A DNA stretch of 50,861 bases from Actinomadura montaniterrae (GCF_008923365.1 NZ_WBMR01000050.1:1-50861), one strand, 5' to 3'; shown: positions 32,127 through 40,779, counted from the first letter of the stretch. Numbers and translations are program-made. Notes: generated by a model from the letters alone, not told the origin.

Positions 32127-33419
32127 TCAGGTTTCGCTGCCGGGGCGGGGGGTGTCGACGGCGGGGAGGCAGACGCGGTCGCGGCCGGACTCCTTTGCGC
32201 GGTACAGGGCGAGGTCGGCGGCCGCCAGGAGTTCGATGAGGTCTTCACCGTGGGTGCGGAACAGCGCGACGCCGACCGAGACCGTGACCGTGACGGTGCC
32301 CTCCTCCGCGGGGACGGCGAGGCGGCGGACGCGGCCGCGCAGGCGTTCGGCGACGCGGCACGCCTCGACGGTGTCGGCGCCCGGCAGCAGGACCACGAAC
32401 TCCTCCCCGCCGAACCGGCCCACCACGTCGTAGTCGCGCAGCTGGTGGCAGAGGGTGCTCGCCACGCCGACGAGCACCTGGTCGCCGATCAGGTGGCCGT
32501 GGGTGTCGTTCACCCGCTTGAAGTGGTCGATGTCGATCAGCAGCAGCGCCAGGGCGTCGTGGGTGCGCTGGGCCCGGGACAGCTCGGTGTCGGCCTCCCG
32601 CTGCCAGGCCGCCGCGTTCAGCAGCCCGGTCTTGGCGTCGGTGCGCGCGGCGGCCTGCAACTGCTGGTGCATCAGGCTGCGCTGCAGCAGCATCACCGGC
32701 GGCAGCGCCAGCACCAGCAGCCCGAGCGTCAGCGCGCTCGTGATCGCGACGAGGATGCCGACGCACAGCTCCACGACGTCCAGCAGCAGGCTCTCGCGCG
32801 TCCAGAGGACGTCGCGCCACCGGCTCTCGGGGTTGGCGGCGTGCGCGGCGACCGCGACGAGCGCCGTGTTCACGATGGTGAACAGCGCCGCGCAGCCCAC
32901 CGCCGCCGGGATACCGGGATATGCCTGGACGACCCAGTGCGGCGCGCCCTCCAGCGGCTCTGGAACGACCCAATGGAAGACCAGCGACGCGCACGCCCCG
33001 GCGATGCCGAGCGCCGAGGCCACCAGGCCCCGCCGGTAGACGAGGGTCCGGCGCACCCGGAACTGCAGGAGCGCCTGCAGCGGAATCGGGATCAGCAGCG
33101 CGTACAGCGGCGGCAGCAGCAGCGCCACCGGCAGCCACCAGGCCGACAGCAGGTCCCGCGCCACCCCGGCCGGCATGCCGAGGCGGCGGGACGCCTCGAT
33201 GCAGACCGCGCCGCACGCCAGCAGCGCCGCGAAGGTCACGACGTCGTGGAGCCGGAAGGGCGTGCGGAACAGCAGGGCGACGATCAGCCCCAGATGGACG
33301 GCGACGACCGCCGGCACATAGACCACGAGCAGGGACGGGTGCCCCAGAAGCGATCGGCGGCGGGGCACGCGGGTGAGTTCCCCGCCCCGGTCCTCGGCGG
33401 ACGACTGCACTGCCGTCAT
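32127..33419 (-). CDS. Membrane-bound GGDEF diguanylate cyclase
   Basis: 430 aa. About eight hydrophobic segments fill residues 25-255, with no known sensor name. A GGDEF domain (about 262-425) follows: TDAKTGLLNAAAWQRE, LLIDIDHFKRVNDTHGHLIGDQVL and the active loop G337-G-E-E-F341. R328-x-x-D331 is the inhibitory site placed five residues upstream of GGEEF, so product inhibition by c-di-GMP is expected. ATG 33419 follows GGGGAAGG. It lies between two repeat-rich spacers inside an otherwise conserved ettA-ssb pair, which suggests a local insertion. In actinomycetes c-di-GMP controls development via BldD. Confidence 0.92.
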   Translation of the reverse strand: MTAVQSSAEDRGGELTRVPRRRSLLGHPSLLVVYVPAVVAVHLGLIVALLFRTPFRLHDVVTFAALLACGAVCIEASRRLGMPAGVARDLLSAWWLPVALLLPPLYALLIPIPLQALLQFRVRRTLVYRRGLVASALGIAGACASLVFHWVVPEPLEGAPHWVVQAYPGIPAAVGCAALFTIVNTALVAVAAHAANPESRWRDVLWTRESLLLDVVELCVGILVAITSALTLGLLVLALPPVMLLQRSLMHQQLQAAARTDAKTGLLNAAAWQREADTELSRAQRTHDALALLLIDIDHFKRVNDTHGHLIGDQVLVGVASTLCHQLRDYDVVGRFGGEEFVVLLPGADTVEACRVAERLRGRVRRLAVPAEEGTVTVTVSVGVALFRTHGEDLIELLAAADLALYRAKESGRDRVCLPAVDTPRPGSET

Positions 33420-33428
33420 CCTTCCCCC

Positions 33429-33468
33429 TTACACGCATCACGTTGTGTAACACGATAGTTGCAACGTG
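33429..33468 (-). promoter_or_regulatory. Nested dyads upstream of the GGDEF gene
   Basis: TTACAC / GTGTAA (33429-33434, 33445-33450), GTGT-A-ACAC (33445-33453) and CACGTTG / CAACGTG (33439-33445, 33462-33468) overlap in the AT-richest part of the spacer, 10-50 bp before the ATG. They mark a probable regulated promoter. The half-site spacing does not match the BldD box I remember. Confidence 0.45.
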
Positions 33469-33820
33469 TGCGGAACGGGCGGGAAACAGGTACCTTCGGT
33501 AGGGCACATGCTGGTGACCGTTCTGGGCACCATGCATAGGAGGCCGCGGATCCGCGGACCTCGGCACATCCTGAGGGGGGCAATACCATGCGCGGCGTTT
33601 CCTGGATCTAGGCAGGCCGCAGGACCCCGACGGTGCGGGGGCGAAGACCGGCAGCGTTCGACCTGCCGGCCACGCCCCCGTCCGCCCGAGTCCCGCCTTC
33701 CGCCCCGGACGCCCCAGCGCCCGCCACCCCCCATGCACACCACCTCTCACCCACCGCATCACCCCCGTCACCCAACGCCACCTCTCGCCCTTCCCCACAC
33801 TCCACCTCCCGACGTTCGTC
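33469..33820. other. Pyrimidine-rich spacer without a supported gene
   Basis: It contains a 14-bp palindrome CCGCGGATCCGCGG (33544-33557), a Shine-Dalgarno-like GAGGGGGG followed by a 7-codon ORF MRGVSWI (33588-33611), and a long C-rich tract from about 33660. Nothing else is recognisable. Confidence 0.4.
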
Positions 33821-33899
33821 CTCGCAGGGCCCGCCCTCGCAGGGGCCCGCACTCGCAGGGGCCCGCACTCGCAGGGGCCCGCACTCGCAGGGGCCCGCA
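33821..33899. repeat. Five tandem copies of a 16-bp unit after ssb
   Basis: CTCGCAGGGGCCCGCA repeats exactly at 33836, 33852, 33868 and 33884. A 15-bp variant starts at 33821 and a degenerate copy at 33900. Each unit holds the GGGGCCC dyad. It lies 17 bp past the ssb stop. Confidence 0.9.
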
Positions 33900-33916
33900 C
33901 TCGCGGGGGTTGGGGG

Positions 33917-34402
33917 TTAGGCGGCTTGGGGGGTGGCTTCGGCGGGGGTCTCGGCTTCGGCGTCGGGTGGGGCGGTCAGGGCCCACTGGTCGGCGGCGTC
34001 GCGGGCGGCCTGGCGGTCCTCGTCGGTGAGGGCCCCGCCCCGCTGGACGGGGCGGAAGTCGGCCGTGCCGCGGCCGAGGTCGTGGCCGACGGTGTTGGCC
34101 TCGATCTCGGCGGAGAACCGCCACTGCCCGTCGCGTTCGTACTGCCGGACGCGGAGCCGGCCGGTGACCAGGACGGGTGTGCCGCGCCGGAAGTCGGAGG
34201 CGTTGACGTTGTCGGCGAGGCCGCGCCAGCAGTTGACGGTCAGGAACATCGTGTCGAGGTCCTGCCAGGAGCCGGTCTCGCGGTCGTAGCGGCGGGGCGT
34301 GCAGCCGACCCGCAGGGACAGGAACGGCGTCCCGTTGCCGGTGACGGTGTAGTAGGGCTCGGCGGCGGTCCAGCCGATGACGGTGACGTGCGCTTCGTTC
34401 AC
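33917..34402 (-). CDS. ssb: Second single-stranded DNA-binding protein (SSB paralogue)
   Basis: 161 aa with an N-terminal OB fold: VTVIGWTAAEPYYTVTGNGTPFLSLRVGC, DTMFLTVNCWRGLADNV, and GTPVLVTGRLRVRQYERDGQWRFSAEIEAN. The C-terminal tail is Glu/Ala/Pro-rich and ends PQAA, lacking the acidic DDDIPF tip that recruits repair partners. It is therefore likely a non-replicative paralogue, as described for SsbB in Streptomyces and the Rv2478c type. ATG 34402 follows GGAGG. Two hydrophilic neighbour genes on the same strand could share the transcript. Confidence 0.88.
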   Translation of the reverse strand: MNEAHVTVIGWTAAEPYYTVTGNGTPFLSLRVGCTPRRYDRETGSWQDLDTMFLTVNCWRGLADNVNASDFRRGTPVLVTGRLRVRQYERDGQWRFSAEIEANTVGHDLGRGTADFRPVQRGGALTDEDRQAARDAADQWALTAPPDAEAETPAEATPQAA

Positions 34403-34487
34403 GGATCCTCCGTTGGTTCGTGGCTTGCGGAACCAACGGTGCCCGAGCCGTCACCGTCAGCGACAGCGACGTGGAAAATGTGGATAA

Positions 34488-36227
34488 CTACGCGGGCGGG
34501 CGGCCGAGGGCGACGTCCACGTCGTGCCGGAAGCCCGCGTAGACGCGCAGGTCGGCGGCGACGGGCTCGATGACCTTGTCGCGGGCGACGCGCTCGATGC
34601 CCTCGCGCATGTGCTCTTCCATCTTGTCGCCGTGCTTGGCCGAGGACAGCGCGACGAGGTTGCGGCAGGCGGACGCGGTGAGCCAGCCCATGCCGAGGGT
34701 GCAGACCACGAGGACGGCGACATACGGGATGAGGCCGGCCTGGCCGATGAAGCCGCCCGGGTCGTCCCCGCCGACCTTGAGCACGCCGTAGGCGACGAGG
34801 ACCCCGATCCAGACGACGCTGAGCACGGCGACCAAGACGAGGAAGTACTGCCAGGTCTTGATCAGCCACCACCAGCGCGGCACCTGGTTGAAGGTGGGCA
34901 GCGCCTCCTTGAGGGACTCGCCGAGCGCCTCGGGGATCTCGGTGGCGTGCGAGCGGGCGGCGGCGCGGACGGAGCGGGCCCAGTGCACGGGCAGTTCGCC
35001 GGTGATGCCGTCGGTGACGCCGGCCAGGGCGTTGTCGACGTCTCCCTGCTGGGCGCCGATGGGGCCGGTGAAGGCGTTGCGGAGCTCCTCGCGCAGTTCG
35101 GTGAGGCGCATCCGGCGCAGCGGGTCGGAGCGGAGCCGGGTGATCAGGGCGCTGACGGGCCAGCCGACGAAGTCGGCGGCGCGCAGTTCGTAGGCGCTCT
35201 CCATGGCCTCGGCGACGGCGGGCGCGCCGGCGGCGTCGGTGAGGGCCTGGACGAGCTCGGTGCGGCGGCCCTCGTCGACGCCGGTCGGGGGCTCGGCGGC
35301 GAAGCGGTGCTCGGCGAAGCGCTCGGCGACCCGGTCGACGTCGGCGGCGAGGCGTTCGCTGCGGGCGCGCCGGGCGGCGACCGTGTCGACGAGGACGTCG
35401 CGGAAGCCGTGCACGCCGTCCTCGGCGACGGCGGAGGTGGTGATGATCCGCGGCTGGGCGAGGCCCTCGGCCTCCAGGAGGCGGCGCAGGTCGGCGACGC
35501 AGTCGTCGATCTCGTCGGGGGCGAGCCGGTCGACCTGGTTGAGGACGATCAGGGTGACCCCGGCGTACCGGGCGAAGGGGACGATGTAGTTGCGGTGCAG
35601 GGCGGCGTCGGCGTACTTCTGCGGGTCGACGACCCAGACGAGCAGGTCCGCGATCGTGACGAACCGGTCGACCTCGGCGCGGTGCAGGGCCTGGATGGAG
35701 TCGTGGTCGGGCAGGTCGAGCAGGACGAGGCCCTGCAGGGAGCTGTCGGCGCGTTCCAGGTCGAGGGCGCTGGCGCGGGCGTAGCGGTGCCGCTTGTCGA
35801 CGTCGAGCCAGTCCAGCAGGGGGCCGGCGCCGTCGAGGCCCCAGACGCAGGCGTGCGCCTTGGAGGTCATGGGGCGGCGCATGCCGGTGGGCGACAGCTC
35901 CAGCCCGCAGATGGCGTTGAACAGGGACGACTTGCCGCTGCCGGTGCCGCCGGCGAGGGTGACGACGGTGTGCTCGCCGGACAGCCGCAGCCGCTGGCCG
36001 GCCCGGTCGAGCAGCGCGTCGGCGTCCTCGAGGAGGGGCCGGTCCAGCCGTCCGGTGCCGGCCTGGACGAGGCGGTCCAGGCCGTTGAGCCGGTCGGTGA
36101 GGGTGGGGGCGGCCGGTTCGGCGCGCTCGGCGGGCGCCGCCGGGTGCGCGCCGGGGACGTCCGTGGCGGGGACCGGGATGCCGCCGGGGCTCGTCGGCGA
36201 GCCGGCGGGCAGGGCCGAGGTGGTCAT
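34488..36227 (-). CDS. Dynamin-like GTPase with C-terminal membrane segments
   Basis: 579 aa from ATG 36227, which overlaps the upstream stop as ATGA. The GTPase domain has G1 GGTGSGKSS (about 91-99), G3 LLDLPDHDS and G4 LNQVDRL. A helical middle follows, then two hydrophobic segments, KTWQYFLVLVAVLSVVWIGVLVAYG and LIPYVAVLVVCTLGMGWL, close together as a membrane hairpin, and a charged helical tail. Resembles the paired actinobacterial GTPases (YfjP/DynB-like) linked to septation or membrane repair; the exact role is inferred. Translationally coupled to the other GTPase. Confidence 0.87.
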   Translation of the reverse strand: MTTSALPAGSPTSPGGIPVPATDVPGAHPAAPAERAEPAAPTLTDRLNGLDRLVQAGTGRLDRPLLEDADALLDRAGQRLRLSGEHTVVTLAGGTGSGKSSLFNAICGLELSPTGMRRPMTSKAHACVWGLDGAGPLLDWLDVDKRHRYARASALDLERADSSLQGLVLLDLPDHDSIQALHRAEVDRFVTIADLLVWVVDPQKYADAALHRNYIVPFARYAGVTLIVLNQVDRLAPDEIDDCVADLRRLLEAEGLAQPRIITTSAVAEDGVHGFRDVLVDTVAARRARSERLAADVDRVAERFAEHRFAAEPPTGVDEGRRTELVQALTDAAGAPAVAEAMESAYELRAADFVGWPVSALITRLRSDPLRRMRLTELREELRNAFTGPIGAQQGDVDNALAGVTDGITGELPVHWARSVRAAARSHATEIPEALGESLKEALPTFNQVPRWWWLIKTWQYFLVLVAVLSVVWIGVLVAYGVLKVGGDDPGGFIGQAGLIPYVAVLVVCTLGMGWLTASACRNLVALSSAKHGDKMEEHMREGIERVARDKVIEPVAADLRVYAGFRHDVDVALGRPPA

Positions 36228-38233
36228 CGGGCGACCTCGAGGTTGTAGGTGGCCTGGTACAGCTGGACGGGGACGGTCTCGTCGGGCAGGCCGGCGCCGT
36301 CGAGCACCTGCCCGAACCGGATGGCCTCCTCGTCGAACAGCATCCCGATGCGGCTGCGCAGGTCGGCGCGGGCCTTGGCGCCCATGCCGCGCAGCGACTC
36401 GGCGCCGAACAGCGCCTTGAGGAGCCGCTGCGGGACGGCGCTGTTGCCGCCTTCGACGGCGACGTCGGAGGTGCCGTAGCCGAGCAGGCCGATCATCAGG
36501 ACGAGGGAGACCGCCTCGGTGTCGAACGAGACGAGCTTGGCGACCGAGCGCTTGGTCACCCCCTCGGTGCGGATCAGCTCCTGGACGTGGTCCTGCCAGG
36601 CGCTGACGGCGCGGGTGACGCGGCGCGACAGTTCCGGGGAGACGTGCCCGATCTCGTCGCCGCAGCCGGCGAGCACCGTGCCGCCGGCGGGGTGGTCGCG
36701 CCAGCGGGCGACGACCTGCTCGGCGCCGTGCTCGGCGGACGACATGATCAGCGATTCGAGCCCGCTGCGCAGCGCGGCCTTGAGCGCGCGCACACGGGCG
36801 GGGCTGCGGCGGCGCCGGCTGGAGCCCCGGCCGCGGCGCGCGCGCTGGACGTGCAGGGCGCGCAGCAGGTCGCCGGTGCCCGCGAAGTCCTGCCAGCGGG
36901 CGAGGACCTCGCCGCGCAGCAGCGAGCCGTTGCGGGTGGCCTCGTCGAGTTCGGCGAGGGCGGTGCCGTAGGCGGCCTCGACCTGCTGGGCGAGCTCGGC
37001 GCGCTGCTCGACCTGCGCCTCGACCTGGCGGGCCAGCTCGGGGACGCGGGTGCGGAAGCTGTCGAGGACGGCGGCGAGGGTGTCGCTGATGACGATCTCG
37101 CGGTCCTCGACGTCCTCGGCGACGCCGGTGAGCCAGGCGCGGATGTCCTCGACGGTCTCCTCGGGGAGCCGGCTCTCCTCGATCCGGGTCTCGGGGATGG
37201 TGAAGCGGCGGGCGTCGCCGACCTCGTGCTCGTCGAGCATCTCGCCGAAGTGCTCGACGACGTCGGAGCTGCCCTGCCCGACCGATCCGGCGCGCCCGCC
37301 GGGGCCGTCGCCCTGCGGGACGCGCGAGAGCACGACGCCGATGGTGGCGCCGTTCTCCTTGGCGCGCTGGAGCATCTGCCACACCTGCGCGTCGGCGTAG
37401 CGGGCGGCGGTGGTGACGCAGAGCCACAGGTCGGCGGCCGCCATCAGCTTGGTGGCGAACTCGTAGTGGTCCTCGAAGACGGAGTCGAAGTCGGGGCTGT
37501 CGAGCAGCGCCAGGCCGGGCGGGAGGGCCTCGCTGGCGATGATGACCAGCTGGTCGCCCGCGATGGCGTCGGGCGCCGGGCCGCGGACGCGTCCCATGCC
37601 CGGCAGCATCGGCCCCTCCATGAACCACTGCACGTGGTCGGGGTGGCAGACGAGGATCGGGCTGCTGGTGGTGGGGCGGAGCACGCCGGTGGCGCTCACC
37701 CGGGCCCCGACGAGCGTGTTGACCAGCGTGGACTTGCCCGCGCCGGTCGATCCGCCGAGCACCACCAGCATCGGCGCGCCGGCCGCCTGCAGGCGGGGCA
37801 GGACGTAGTCGTCGAGCTGGTTGCGCAGCTCGTCGCGGGCCTCGCGGGCCTCCTGGACGCCGGGGACCTCCAGCAGGAAGTCGAAGGCGCCGAGCTGTTC
37901 GCGGAGCGCGGTCAGCGCCCTGACCAGCTCGCCCTGCCGGACCGTCGCGCCGCCGGACGGCGCGGGCCGGGGCCGGGGCGCACCGCCCCCGCGCGCCCTG
38001 CCGCCGGACGCCTTCTCCTCGGCCGGATCGCCGCCCGACGCCGGCTCGCCGCCCGAGGCCGTCTCGGCGCCCGAAGCCGTCTCACCGGCTGGCGCGGCCT
38101 TCTCGGCGGACGCGCCGGTGTCCGGCTCTTCGGGCATGGCGTCGCCGGACGCGGGCTTCGCGGAGTCCTCGCCTCCGCGTCCGGTGCCCGCCTCCTCGTC
38201 GTGGACCGCGCTTCGCTCTGCGGGGGGTGTCAC
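36224..38233 (-). CDS. Dynamin-like GTPase, first of the pair
   Basis: About 669 aa from GTG 38233, overlapping the cysG-type stop as GTGA. An internal ATG (MPEEPDTG) is an alternative. The N-terminal about 110 residues are disordered (Ala/Gly/Glu repeats such as ETASGGEPASGG). G1 is LGGSTGAGKST (about 158-167) and G3 LLDSPDFDS, with a switch Thr in RPTTSSP. No canonical (N/T)KxD G4 is visible where VVLSRVPQ stands. A coiled-coil-like helical stretch follows (about 380-440), then a basic RRGRGSSRRRR stretch and a weak hydrophobic segment VSLVLMIGLLGYG. Forms a pair with the downstream GTPase, as DynA/DynB or IniA/IniC-like pairs do. Confidence 0.85.
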   Translation of the reverse strand: MTPPAERSAVHDEEAGTGRGGEDSAKPASGDAMPEEPDTGASAEKAAPAGETASGAETASGGEPASGGDPAEEKASGGRARGGGAPRPRPAPSGGATVRQGELVRALTALREQLGAFDFLLEVPGVQEAREARDELRNQLDDYVLPRLQAAGAPMLVVLGGSTGAGKSTLVNTLVGARVSATGVLRPTTSSPILVCHPDHVQWFMEGPMLPGMGRVRGPAPDAIAGDQLVIIASEALPPGLALLDSPDFDSVFEDHYEFATKLMAAADLWLCVTTAARYADAQVWQMLQRAKENGATIGVVLSRVPQGDGPGGRAGSVGQGSSDVVEHFGEMLDEHEVGDARRFTIPETRIEESRLPEETVEDIRAWLTGVAEDVEDREIVISDTLAAVLDSFRTRVPELARQVEAQVEQRAELAQQVEAAYGTALAELDEATRNGSLLRGEVLARWQDFAGTGDLLRALHVQRARRGRGSSRRRRSPARVRALKAALRSGLESLIMSSAEHGAEQVVARWRDHPAGGTVLAGCGDEIGHVSPELSRRVTRAVSAWQDHVQELIRTEGVTKRSVAKLVSFDTEAVSLVLMIGLLGYGTSDVAVEGGNSAVPQRLLKALFGAESLRGMGAKARADLRSRIGMLFDEEAIRFGQVLDGAGLPDETVPVQLYQATYNLEVAR

Positions 38234-39468
38234 GGATCCCGTCCCAAGTCGGCTCGAATCATGTCGATCTCTCGCGCCACGTCGACCACGTCGCCCACGA
38301 CCACGATCGCCGGGGGCCGGACTCCGCCGGCGGCCATCTCGTCGGCCACGGTGCCCAGCGTCGCGGTCAGCGTCCGCTGGCCCGGGAGGGTGCCGTCCTG
38401 GATGACGGCGACCGGCGTGTCGGACGACCGACCATAGCGCACGAGGGCGGGCGCGATGAGCGCCATCCGCTCGACCGCCATCAGCAGTACGAGCGTCCCG
38501 TGGGCGCGGCCGAGCGCCTCCCAGTCGACGGTGGACTCGGGGTGCCCCGGCGGGACGTGCGCGGAGACGACGTGGAACTCCTGCGCGACGCCGCGGTGGG
38601 TCACCGGGATGCCGGCGGCGGACGGCACCGCGACCGAGCTGCTGATCCCGGGGACCACCGTGACCGGGACGCCGTTGCGGGCGCAGTGCAGCGCCTCCTC
38701 GCCGCCGCGGCCGAAGACGAAGGGGTCGCCGCCCTTGAGCCGGACGACGAACTTCCCCTGCTTGGCGTGCTCGACGAGGTAGTCGTTGATCGTGTCCTGG
38801 GTGACGGTCCGGCCGTAGGGGATCTTCGCGGCGTCGATCACCTCGACGTCGTCGGCCAGCTCGTCCAGCAGCCCGCCGGGGGCGAGCCGGTCGGTGACGA
38901 CGACATCGGCCATCGCGAGCAGCTGCCGGCCGCGGACGGTGATCAGGCCCGGGTCGCCCGGGCCGCCGCCGACCAGCGCGACGCCGGACGGCTTGCGCCG
39001 CGAGTGCCGGGATTCGAGGGCGCCGTCGCGGAGCCCGTCCACCACGGCGTCGCGGATGCCGGCGGCGCGGCGCGGGTCGCCCCCGAGCAGCACCCCGACG
39101 GTGGCGTCGCCGGCCTGCCCGCTCGCGGGCGTCCACGCCGGGGACGACTCGGCGTCGTCGGCCCGCACCGACCAGATCCGGGCGGCCTCCGCGTCGGCGA
39201 CGACGTCCCCGTTGACCTTGGCGTCGTCGGTGACGGCCTGCACCAGCCAGGCGCCGGCGCAGTCGCCGCGCCGGTAGGGGCGGGCGTGCCAGGCGATGCG
39301 GCCGGCCTCGGCGAGGCCCTGCAGCGAGGGGGTCACCTCGGGCGAGACGAGGACGACCTCGGCGCCCGCGTCCAGCAGGGCGGGGACGCGGCGCTGCGCG
39401 ACCCGGCCGCCGCCGACGACGAGGACGCGTCGCCCTCGAAGGCGCAGACCTAGCAGGTACGGGGGCAC
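38230..39468 (-). CDS. cysG: Fused precorrin-2 dehydrogenase / uroporphyrinogen-III C-methyltransferase (CysG-like)
   Basis: 412 aa from GTG 39468 (VPPYLLGLRL); an in-frame TTG at 39501 would add 11 residues. The N-terminal domain has the NAD loop VLVVGGGRVAQRRV and the helical tail of siroheme synthase. The C-terminal SUMT domain (about 160-400) shows VALVGGGPGDPGLITVRG, VVVTDRLAP, VVRLKGGDPFVFGRGGEEA and VVPGISSSVAVPSAAGIPVTHRG. It supplies precorrin-2 and sirohydrochlorin to B12 and siroheme. CTTTG-CGGAA-CAAAG (39506-39520) upstream may mark a separate promoter. Confidence 0.92.
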   Translation of the reverse strand: MPPYLLGLRLRGRRVLVVGGGRVAQRRVPALLDAGAEVVLVSPEVTPSLQGLAEAGRIAWHARPYRRGDCAGAWLVQAVTDDAKVNGDVVADAEAARIWSVRADDAESSPAWTPASGQAGDATVGVLLGGDPRRAAGIRDAVVDGLRDGALESRHSRRKPSGVALVGGGPGDPGLITVRGRQLLAMADVVVTDRLAPGGLLDELADDVEVIDAAKIPYGRTVTQDTINDYLVEHAKQGKFVVRLKGGDPFVFGRGGEEALHCARNGVPVTVVPGISSSVAVPSAAGIPVTHRGVAQEFHVVSAHVPPGHPESTVDWEALGRAHGTLVLLMAVERMALIAPALVRYGRSSDTPVAVIQDGTLPGQRTLTATLGTVADEMAAGGVRPPAIVVVGDVVDVAREIDMIRADLGRDP

Positions 39469-39579
39469 GTGGTGATTCTTTCGGACGCCGGTGACGGACA
39501 AGTGTCTTTGCGGAACAAAGGTACTCGGGTTGGGGAGTTCATGGAGAGGGGCTCCGGCCGTTCGATAGCCGAGCGTGAC

Positions 39580-40719
39580 TCATTCCGAGATCATGTCGTT
39601 ACGGGGCGCCGCCTCCTTCTCGGTGGCCCCGGCGGACTTCTCGGTGACGCCGGCGGAGTCGAAGGTGGCGACCTCGTGCAGCACCCGTACCGAGCCCTGG
39701 ACCAGCGGCAACGCGAGCAGGGCGCCGGTGCCCTCGCCGAGCCGCAGCTCCAGGTCGACGAGCGGGCGCAGGCCGAGATGATCGACGGCGGCGGAGTGGC
39801 CGGGCTCGGCGGAGCGGTGCCCGGCGACGCAGCCGGCGAGGGCGTCGGGGCTCAGCGCGGCGGCGGCGAGGGCGGCCGATCCGGCGATCACCCCGTCCAG
39901 GACGACCGGGACGCGCAGCGCCGCGGCGCCGAGGACGAACCCGGCGATCCCGGCGTGCTCGAACCCGCCGACGGCCGCCAGGACGTCGAGGGGGTCGCGG
40001 GTTCCTGCGCCTTCCGACAGGCCGTGCCGGACGAGGGCCGTCCGGACGACCTCGACCTTGCGGGCGTGCGTGGCGTCGTCGATGCCGGTACCGCGGCCGG
40101 TGACCCGCTCGGGCGGCAGGCCGGTGAAAGCGGCGATCAGCGCGGCGGACGCGGTGGTGTTGGCGATGCCCATGTCGCCGGTGATCAGGCAGCGGGCGCC
40201 CTGGCCCGCCAGCTCGCGGGCCACCTCGATGCCGGTCGCGACCGCGCGGCGGGCCTCGTCCGCGGTCATCGCGGGGCCGGCCGTCATGTCGGCGGTGCCG
40301 GGCGCGATCTTGCGGGAGAGCAGGCCGGGGGCCGGTTCCAGCGGCGCGGCGACGCCGATGTCCACGACGGTGACGCGGGCGCCGACCTGCTTGGCGAACG
40401 CGTTGACGACCGCCCCGCCGGCCACGAAGTTCGCCACCATCTGCGCGGTGACCTCTTGTGGCCACGGCGTCACACCCTGTGCGTGGACGCCGTGGTCGGC
40501 GGCGAAGACGGCGACGGCGGCGGGCTCGGGCAGCGGCGGCGGGCACTGCCCGGCGAGCCCGGCGAGCCGGACCGAGACCTCCTCCAGCACGCCGAGCGAC
40601 CCCGGCGGCTTGGTCAGCCGGCCCTGCAGGTCGCGGGCCTCGTCCATCGCGGCCCGGTCGGGCGGCGCGATCGCGGCCAGCGTCTCCTCGATCACGGCGC
40701 CGGCTCCGTTGTCTGCCAC
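39580..40719 (-). CDS. cobT: Nicotinate-nucleotide-dimethylbenzimidazole phosphoribosyltransferase
   Basis: 379 aa from GTG 40719, GGGAG 5 bp upstream. It makes alpha-ribazole phosphate for the lower ligand. Typical motifs: LTKPPGSLGVLEEVSVRLAG, AVFAADHGVHAQGVTPWPQEVTAQMV, NFVAGGAVVNAFA, TGDMGIANTTASAALIAAFTG, VGGFEHAGIAGFVLGAAALRVPVVLDG and HRSAEPGHSAAVDHLGLRPLVDLELRLGEGTGA, with the catalytic Glu in GEGTGA. The short tail (GVTEKSAGATEKEAAPRND) is unlike most homologues. Confidence 0.95.
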   Translation of the reverse strand: MADNGAGAVIEETLAAIAPPDRAAMDEARDLQGRLTKPPGSLGVLEEVSVRLAGLAGQCPPPLPEPAAVAVFAADHGVHAQGVTPWPQEVTAQMVANFVAGGAVVNAFAKQVGARVTVVDIGVAAPLEPAPGLLSRKIAPGTADMTAGPAMTADEARRAVATGIEVARELAGQGARCLITGDMGIANTTASAALIAAFTGLPPERVTGRGTGIDDATHARKVEVVRTALVRHGLSEGAGTRDPLDVLAAVGGFEHAGIAGFVLGAAALRVPVVLDGVIAGSAALAAAALSPDALAGCVAGHRSAEPGHSAAVDHLGLRPLVDLELRLGEGTGALLALPLVQGSVRVLHEVATFDSAGVTEKSAGATEKEAAPRNDMISE

Positions 40720-40728
40720 GTGGTCTCC

Positions 40729-40779
40729 CTCAGATTCCCAGCCCACTCAGATACCCAGCCCACTCAGATTCCCAGTTCG
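40729..40779. repeat. Three tandem 17-bp units across the cobC stop codon
   Basis: CTCAGATTCCCAGCCCA (40729-40745), CTCAGATACCCAGCCCA (40746-40762) and CTCAGATTCCCAGTTCG (40763-40779). The third copy encodes the last residues ELGI and the stop of cobC, so the gene end has been copied twice into the 44-bp spacer before cobT. Confidence 0.85.

Noticed and set aside
33588..33611. Seven-codon ORF after GAGGGGGG, possible leader peptide
   Set aside because: No gene follows on that strand, so a leader-peptide role has no target.
33821..33899. Possible CRISPR array
   Set aside because: Units of 16 bp are directly tandem with no spacers, and no cas gene is present.
39469..39501. TTG start for the cysG-type gene
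   Set aside because: No ribosome-binding site, and TTG is rare. GTG 39468 begins at the conserved VPPYLLGLRL, though the longer form cannot be excluded.
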